From NCBI GenBank assembly GCA_017458865.1, contig JAFSZW010000224.1, positions 1 to 19,613 on the forward strand: DNA of 19,613 nt. Direction: 5' to 3'. The DNA comes from Clostridia bacterium. Lineage in GTDB: Bacteria; Bacillota; Clostridia; Christensenellales; Aristaeellaceae. The notes under the pieces are model-generated. The model was not told the DNA's origin, ran no database searches, and saw only the letters and a list, made by a program, of their open reading frames with translations. The first letter of the stretch is position 1. Each line of letters starts with the position of its first letter. Position numbers and translations under genes: made by a program. Shown here piece by piece: positions 15,353 through 19,613 of this stretch.

Positions 15353-15374
15353 GGGCACCTCCTGTTTTATCTGT

Positions 15375-15857
15375 TCATTTAAACGCCAGATCCATCTGTT
15401 CATGCCAGATTCTGCGTTTATCTTCATATGGCAGTGTATACGCGGGACTTGTACTCGGCAGACAGCGGACATCCCGCCCGTCTGCTGCGCCTGACCGCCT
15501 GAACAGGCTGTATGCTTTCTGCCCGTTGCAGAGCACACAGGCAATCCGGCAGGCGTCAAAAATCCGGTCGAAGTCATTGTATTTGACATCGTGGATTGCC
15601 GTATCGAGACTTCCCTCCCGCTGACAGGTCCGGCAGTTATCCCAGAGCGCCAGCGCATGCCGGCGAATGAGGGCACAGCGATCATCATACAGTAAGCTGA
15701 ACGGCTCGCCGAAATAGTCAAACAGAATCGGCCAGAACGCGTTCCGTGGGTGTGCATAGTACTGGGCGGCCGTCAGCGATGCGATCCCCGGCATGGAGCC
15801 CAGAATCAGCACGCGAGACTGCCCGGTAAAGATCGGTTCAAAGCTCTGACAGTCCAT
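15375..15857 (-). CDS. DNA-deoxyinosine (hypoxanthine) glycosylase, UDG superfamily
   Basis: Family members cut deaminated bases, mainly hypoxanthine, from DNA at the start of base-excision repair. The 160-residue protein is a compact single-domain UDG fold. Motif 1 is LILGSMPGIASL (17-28), followed by YYAHPRNAFW (33-42), which is typical of the hypoxanthine-glycosylase branch. LWDNCRTCQREGSLD (71-85) follows, and the C-terminal DNA-intercalation motif is LPSTSPAYT (133-141). The ATG has GGGGGA a few bases upstream. The short gap to pdp suggests co-transcription. A mismatch-specific (Mug) activity is a less likely alternative, since the motif 1 and HPRN pattern fits the deoxyinosine group better. 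No residue looks broken. Confidence 0.88.
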   Translation of the reverse strand: MDCQSFEPIFTGQSRVLILGSMPGIASLTAAQYYAHPRNAFWPILFDYFGEPFSLLYDDRCALIRRHALALWDNCRTCQREGSLDTAIHDVKYNDFDRIFDACRIACVLCNGQKAYSLFRRSGAADGRDVRCLPSTSPAYTLPYEDKRRIWHEQMDLAFK

Positions 15858-15944
15858 ATTTCCCCCTGTTGTTCAGGGAACCCGTCCCCACCGGTCATTT
15901 CAGTGTCACTAAGAAAAGGGGGTGAAAACTGCAGAATTCCGGCA

Positions 15945-16976
15945 TCAGAGATGCACTATGTCAAAGGCTGCAGCCCTGCCCATCCGGTTCATGACTGCGA
16001 GGCCTATGCCGCTGAGCGGCAGTGCTTCGCACAGGGCCAGCGTCCGGCCCTCCGTATCCAGTTCCCTGAGTGCGGCAAAGAGCCGGTTGGCGGCCTCATC
16101 CGGATGTTCCGGAATCCCGAGGGAAAGCACCTGACGGTCCCCATAGTCGTGGTTTTCAAAGCCCAGGATCGCCGGCAGGCCGCCTGCTGCCAGTTCCGCA
16201 TCATAACGCTCGCAGATGGTCCGGACGACGCGTTCTGGCGTGCCCTCAAAGATCACCGTACGGGCCTTTGGCGCATAATGCCGGTATTTCATGCCGGGCG
16301 AGCGGACCCGCTCACCCTCACTGACAGGGGCCATGATGTGCTCATCCAGCCGTACCGCCCCGACAGCCTCTTTAACCATTTCCGGCGTGATCCCGCCGGG
16401 ACGCAGGATGACCGGGACATCGCCCCTGGCATCAATCACGGTCGATTCGAGACCGACCTCGCAGGCACCGCCGTCAAGGATCATCGGAATGCGTCCGTTC
16501 ATGTCCTCAAGCACGTGCTGCGCACTGGTCGGGCTCGGCCGGCCGCTGCGATTGGCGCTGGGCGCCGCAATGGGACACCCACTCGCCTCAATCAAGGCGC
16601 GTGCAATATCATTGCCGGGCATCCGGATACCCACGGTATCCAGTCCGGCGCTGACGGCATCCGGAATGGCGTCGGATTTAGGGAAAATCAGGGTCATGGG
16701 CCCCGGCCAGAACCGGGCCATCAGTTCCTTCGCATGGGGCGGAATGGCGACAACCAGCGGCGGAATCTCCGCCTCACAGCTGATGTGGACAATCAGCGGA
16801 TTGTCCCCCGGGCGCCCCTTTGCCTCAAAGATCCGCCCAACCGCCTCTGCGTCTCTAGCGTTGGCCCCCAGTCCATAGACCGTTTCAGTCGGAAATGCGA
16901 CAAGCTGCCCATCGGCAATGAGGCTGCCGGCCAGCCTGATCTGGTCCGGTGTCGGTTTTACTACCTTTGTGATCAT
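15945..16976 (-). CDS. tsaC: L-threonylcarbamoyladenylate synthase (TsaC/Sua5 type)
   Basis: The enzyme makes threonylcarbamoyl-AMP from threonine, bicarbonate and ATP. The TsaBDE proteins transfer the group to A37 of ANN-decoding tRNAs as t6A. The 343-residue protein is the long Sua5 (YwlC) form. The YrdC catalytic domain (about 10-205) has FPTETVYGLGANA (28-40), KGRP (53-56), SANRSG (144-149), GLESTVID (175-182) and LRPGGIT (191-197). A linker and C-terminal Sua5 domain begin near SPGMKYRHYAPKA. Its ATG overlaps the prfA stop as ATGA. prmC-prfA-tsaC is a common Bacillota order, linking tRNA modification with translation termination. No defect is visible. Confidence 0.96.
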   Translation of the reverse strand: MITKVVKPTPDQIRLAGSLIADGQLVAFPTETVYGLGANARDAEAVGRIFEAKGRPGDNPLIVHISCEAEIPPLVVAIPPHAKELMARFWPGPMTLIFPKSDAIPDAVSAGLDTVGIRMPGNDIARALIEASGCPIAAPSANRSGRPSPTSAQHVLEDMNGRIPMILDGGACEVGLESTVIDARGDVPVILRPGGITPEMVKEAVGAVRLDEHIMAPVSEGERVRSPGMKYRHYAPKARTVIFEGTPERVVRTICERYDAELAAGGLPAILGFENHDYGDRQVLSLGIPEHPDEAANRLFAALRELDTEGRTLALCEALPLSGIGLAVMNRMGRAAAFDIVHL

Positions 16977-18061
16977 GCGTCCGTCTCCGCACTGCCTGAT
17001 GCAAGGCCCAGCTGGCGCAGCTTCTCCTGACGGTCTGCCAGGATGAGCGGCTCCACCAGTTCATCTATATCCCCGTCGAGGAAGGTTGGAAGCGTGTAGA
17101 TTGTTTTGCCGATCCTGTGATCTGTCACACGCCCCTCGCAGTAATTGTATGTGCGGATGCGCTCACTTCTGTCGCCGCTTCCGACCTGGGAACGCCGGTT
17201 TTCGGCCTCGGCCTCATGCTTTGCCTCAAGCGCCCGCTCGTAAAGCCTTGCCCGAAGGACCCGCATGGCCTTATCCTTGTTCTTGAGCTGGCTCTTCTCG
17301 TCCTGGCAGGTCACCACGACGCCTGTCGGGATATGCGTAATGCGGACCGCGCTGTCCGTTCGGTTGATATACTGGCCGCCGTGACCTGACGCCCGATAGG
17401 TATCTATGCGCAGATCGCCCGGATCGATATCCACGTCCACCTCTTCTGCCTCAGGCATAACCGCAACCGTGGCCGTTGACGTCTGGCGCTTGCCATTGCT
17501 TTCCGTGACCGGAATGCGCTGCACCCGGTGTACGCCGCTTTCGTAGCGCAGACGGCTGAATACGCTGTCGCCATGAATCTCAAAGACCGCTTCCTTGATC
17601 CCGCCAAGCTCTGTGGGCGATACATCAATCACCTCGCACCGCCATCCCCGGCGCTCTGCATAACGCATGTACATGCGCTGCAGCTCAGCTGCGAACAGTG
17701 CAGCCTCCTCGCCGCCGGCGCCGCTGCGGATCTCCATGACCGCGCTGCGCTCAGCATTCGGATCCGGCGGAATCAGCATCAGGCGGATCTCCTGTTCCGT
17801 TTCCTCTATCCCGGTATTCAGGCGGCTGAGTTCCTCCTCGGCCATCTCCTCCATACCGGGTTCAGACAGAAGGTGCCGTGCCTCCTCCCGCTCTGCTTCC
17901 ATTCCCTCAAGGCGCTGAATGGCCGCGTTGAGCGGCTCAAGCCGTGCATGCTCCCTGACCAGTGACTGCCAGCGTTTCTGATCCTTCACCACATCCGGAT
18001 CTGAAAGCAGCATGCCGACTTCCTCAAACCTCGGCCTTACCCAATCCAGTTTATCCAGCAT
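16973..18061 (-). CDS. prfA: Peptide chain release factor 1
   Basis: RF1 reads UAA and UAG stops on the ribosome and triggers peptide release. The 362-residue protein has an N-terminal helical domain, the stop-codon-reading tripeptide PVT (184-186, in RIPVTES), and the catalytic GGQ (228-230) whose glutamine PrmC methylates. The residue before GGQ is His in SGHGGQYINRTDSA, where many RF1 proteins have Ala (SGAGGQHVN); the triplet itself is intact. A Lys/Arg-rich segment (CQDEKSQLKNKDKAM) and a conserved C-terminus follow. Length is typical. It starts 4 bases after the prmC stop, with GGAG at about 8-base spacing inside the end of prmC. UAA, UAG-type and UGA stops all occur in the window. Confidence 0.98.
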   Translation of the reverse strand: MLDKLDWVRPRFEEVGMLLSDPDVVKDQKRWQSLVREHARLEPLNAAIQRLEGMEAEREEARHLLSEPGMEEMAEEELSRLNTGIEETEQEIRLMLIPPDPNAERSAVMEIRSGAGGEEAALFAAELQRMYMRYAERRGWRCEVIDVSPTELGGIKEAVFEIHGDSVFSRLRYESGVHRVQRIPVTESNGKRQTSTATVAVMPEAEEVDVDIDPGDLRIDTYRASGHGGQYINRTDSAVRITHIPTGVVVTCQDEKSQLKNKDKAMRVLRARLYERALEAKHEAEAENRRSQVGSGDRSERIRTYNYCEGRVTDHRIGKTIYTLPTFLDGDIDELVEPLILADRQEKLRQLGLASGSAETDA

Positions 18062-18065
18062 TCAA

Positions 18066-18917
18066 TTACTCCATCCCTTGGTCCGAAACTGCGCGCAGCG
18101 TAGCGCCGCAGACCCGCCAGTTGCCGCCGTAATCCTTTATCCGGAACGGCGTTCCAATATATGTCTCAAGCAGTGCCGACACAGGCTCTGCCTGCTGCCA
18201 TCCGATTTCAAACAGGAGCGTCCCACCCGGGTTAAGACACCCTGGCGCCTCCCGTGTAATCCGCCGGTAAAACGTCAGCCCGTCCGCGCCATCAAAGAGC
18301 GCCATTGCCGGCTCCGAGGAGAGCTCAGGTGCCAGGGATGGCCTTTCCGCTTCGCTGATATACGGCGGATTCGATACAATCATATCATACCGCAAGTGCC
18401 ACACAGGTTCAAGACAGTCACCCAAAACAAAGTGCACATTTGCTCCATTTTTTTTCGCGTTCTGCCTTGCCACATCAAGCGCTTTTTCCGATAGATCGCC
18501 CGCCCAAATGTCCGCATCCGGCCGCAGCTTTGCGATACTGACCGCAAGCGCCCCGCTGCCGGTACCCAGATCAAACACTCTGCCGCCCCTGGGCAGCCGT
18601 TCAATGGCCGCCTCGCAGAGGATTTCCGTGTCCGGACGCGGAATCAGCACGTCCCCTGTAACAGAAAAAGGGAAGCCCATAAACTCGGTTTCCCCTTCAA
18701 TGTATTGCAGTGGTTCACGCTTTGCCCGCCGGGCAATGCGCGATAAATAGGCATGCCCGGCAGCATCGTCAAGCGCTTGGTCCCGGTTCAGACACAGCGT
18801 CAGCCGCGGCTCTCCCAGTATGCCGGAAAGGAGCAGCTCCGCATCCAGCCTGGGCTCAGGCACACCGGCATTGGCCAGTTCGGTTTCGCCCCGTTTCAGT
18901 GCCTCACCGATGGTCAT
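18066..18917 (-). CDS. prmC: Release factor glutamine methyltransferase PrmC
   Basis: PrmC methylates the GGQ glutamine of RF1 and RF2 with S-adenosylmethionine, which speeds peptide release. The 283-residue protein has an N-terminal helical domain (about 1-85) that docks the release factor, the LIPRPDTE segment (91-98), the AdoMet-binding FDLGTGSGALAV (115-126) and the catalytic NPPY (183-186) that holds the glutamine amide. Length is standard. The ATG overlaps the stop of the DUF1385 gene as ATGA, and its substrate gene prfA follows after 4 bases, so the enzyme and target are made together. HemK is an older name for this protein; it has no role in heme synthesis. Confidence 0.97.
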   Translation of the reverse strand: MTIGEALKRGETELANAGVPEPRLDAELLLSGILGEPRLTLCLNRDQALDDAAGHAYLSRIARRAKREPLQYIEGETEFMGFPFSVTGDVLIPRPDTEILCEAAIERLPRGGRVFDLGTGSGALAVSIAKLRPDADIWAGDLSEKALDVARQNAKKNGANVHFVLGDCLEPVWHLRYDMIVSNPPYISEAERPSLAPELSSEPAMALFDGADGLTFYRRITREAPGCLNPGGTLLFEIGWQQAEPVSALLETYIGTPFRIKDYGGNWRVCGATLRAVSDQGME

Positions 18918-19613
18918 GCTGCCTTGCCTGCTTCCTTTTTCTCATCGGCCGAATCCGGCACCCAGAGTACCGCGCCCTCGCCCAGCTGCTCAGCATACTT
19001 TGCCGGTCCGGCTTTTGCCGCTTTCATGGAGGCAATCGCCACCTCAAGCATGGCATCATCCGGTTCCCGGGTCGTCAGATACTGCAGCATAAGGCCAGGC
19101 CAGCGCAGAATCCGGACGATCAGAGCATCGCCGGCATGGGCAAGTCCCTTTAGCGTCTCATAGGAAACACCGGCCACGAACGGCAGGATCAGAAGGCTGC
19201 GCAGAATCCGGCCAAAGAATGTGAGCTTTTCGATGCCAAAGATCAGGAACAGGAGCTGGTCCGCTACCGAGCCGATCAGGATGGAAATGAACATGACCAG
19301 AAACAGGAATGCCGTGCCGCAGCGTGGATGCAGTCTTGAAAACTTCCTGGCGTTTTCCGGCGTGAGCTCCTCGTTTGCCTCATTGCAGAACACCGTCTTG
19401 TGCTCCGCGCCATGGTACATAAAGACCCGCTTGATGTCCGGCACGAAAGAGATGCCAACCATGTAGCCAATCAGGATCAGGATGCGGACAACACCGGCAA
19501 ACAGATTGATCAGGATGCGGTTGTCCGTAGCCTTGCCAAACAGGGTGGCTGCACCGGAGGGAACCATCACAAATAGGAACATGCTGAGGGCAACTGCCAG
19601 CACCATTGCAACC
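18914..19613 (-). CDS. DUF1385 (YqhQ-type) membrane protein, 5' end beyond the window
   Basis: The frame has no stop back to the right edge and no clear start, so the visible 232 residues are the C-terminal part of a longer protein (relatives are about 300-320 residues). The first in-window ATG at 19606 falls inside a membrane segment. About four hydrophobic segments are visible. Between them lies the family hallmark YHGAEHKTVFCNEANEELTP, then RKFSRLHPRCGTAFLF, whose His, Glu and Cys residues are strongly conserved. The biochemical function of DUF1385 is not established. The gene often sits just before prmC in Clostridia and Bacilli, as here, and it overlaps prmC by 4 bases. The charged C-terminal tail (DEKKEAGKAA) is likely cytoplasmic. 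Confidence 0.92.
   Translation of the reverse strand, partial: VAMVLAVALSMFLFVMVPSGAATLFGKATDNRILINLFAGVVRILILIGYMVGISFVPDIKRVFMYHGAEHKTVFCNEANEELTPENARKFSRLHPRCGTAFLFLVMFISILIGSVADQLLFLIFGIEKLTFFGRILRSLLILPFVAGVSYETLKGLAHAGDALIVRILRWPGLMLQYLTTREPDDAMLEVAIASMKAAKAGPAKYAEQLGEGAVLWVPDSADEKKEAGKAA

Noticed and set aside
15353..15757. Upstream extension of the pdp frame
   Set aside because: It overlaps the glycosylase gene in another frame and ignores the AGGAGG site and conserved start at 15352.

Overview
This window is G+C-rich bacterial chromosomal DNA. Every gene I can support lies on the minus strand. Gene content and order point to Bacillota, most likely the class Clostridia: plsX-acpP-rnc-smc-ftsY on the left, a DUF1385 (YqhQ-type) membrane protein with prmC-prfA-tsaC on the right, ATGA start/stop overlaps throughout, strong GGAGG-type ribosome binding sites and some TTG starts. 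The species cannot be named from the sequence alone.

Read in the direction of transcription (right to left), the first block (19613-14006) runs DUF1385 protein (cut by the window edge) - prmC - prfA - tsaC - hypoxanthine/uracil-family DNA glycosylase - pyrimidine-nucleoside phosphorylase. It covers translation termination (RF1 and its methylase), tRNA t6A synthesis, base-excision repair and nucleoside salvage. The first four genes overlap or nearly touch. The block ends in a large nested inverted repeat at the last stop codon.

Next comes an isolated, more A+T-rich gene for an AAA-ATPase-like protein (13866-12625). It stops where the family's usual C-terminal nuclease domain would begin. A 344-base gap without a gene separates it from sbcD-sbcC, the Mre11/Rad50-type nuclease pair, which overlap by ATGA. 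Two perfect stem-loops follow sbcC.

A near-consensus promoter (8208-8180) then reads into a SpoU-family RNA 2'-O-methyltransferase, plsX, acpP and rnc (phospholipid/fatty-acid start, acyl carrier protein, RNase III). A possible 17-codon leader ORF overlaps the plsX start. After a 306-base gap come smc (TTG start) and ftsY, then the first ~97 codons of an unrecognised membrane-anchored protein that runs off the left edge.

I find no tRNA, rRNA, CRISPR array, insertion sequence or convincing new multi-gene system. Most of the window is conserved housekeeping. The points worth a second look are the truncated AAA-ATPase gene and its flanks, the plsX leader ORF, and several clear stem-loops of unknown role between genes.
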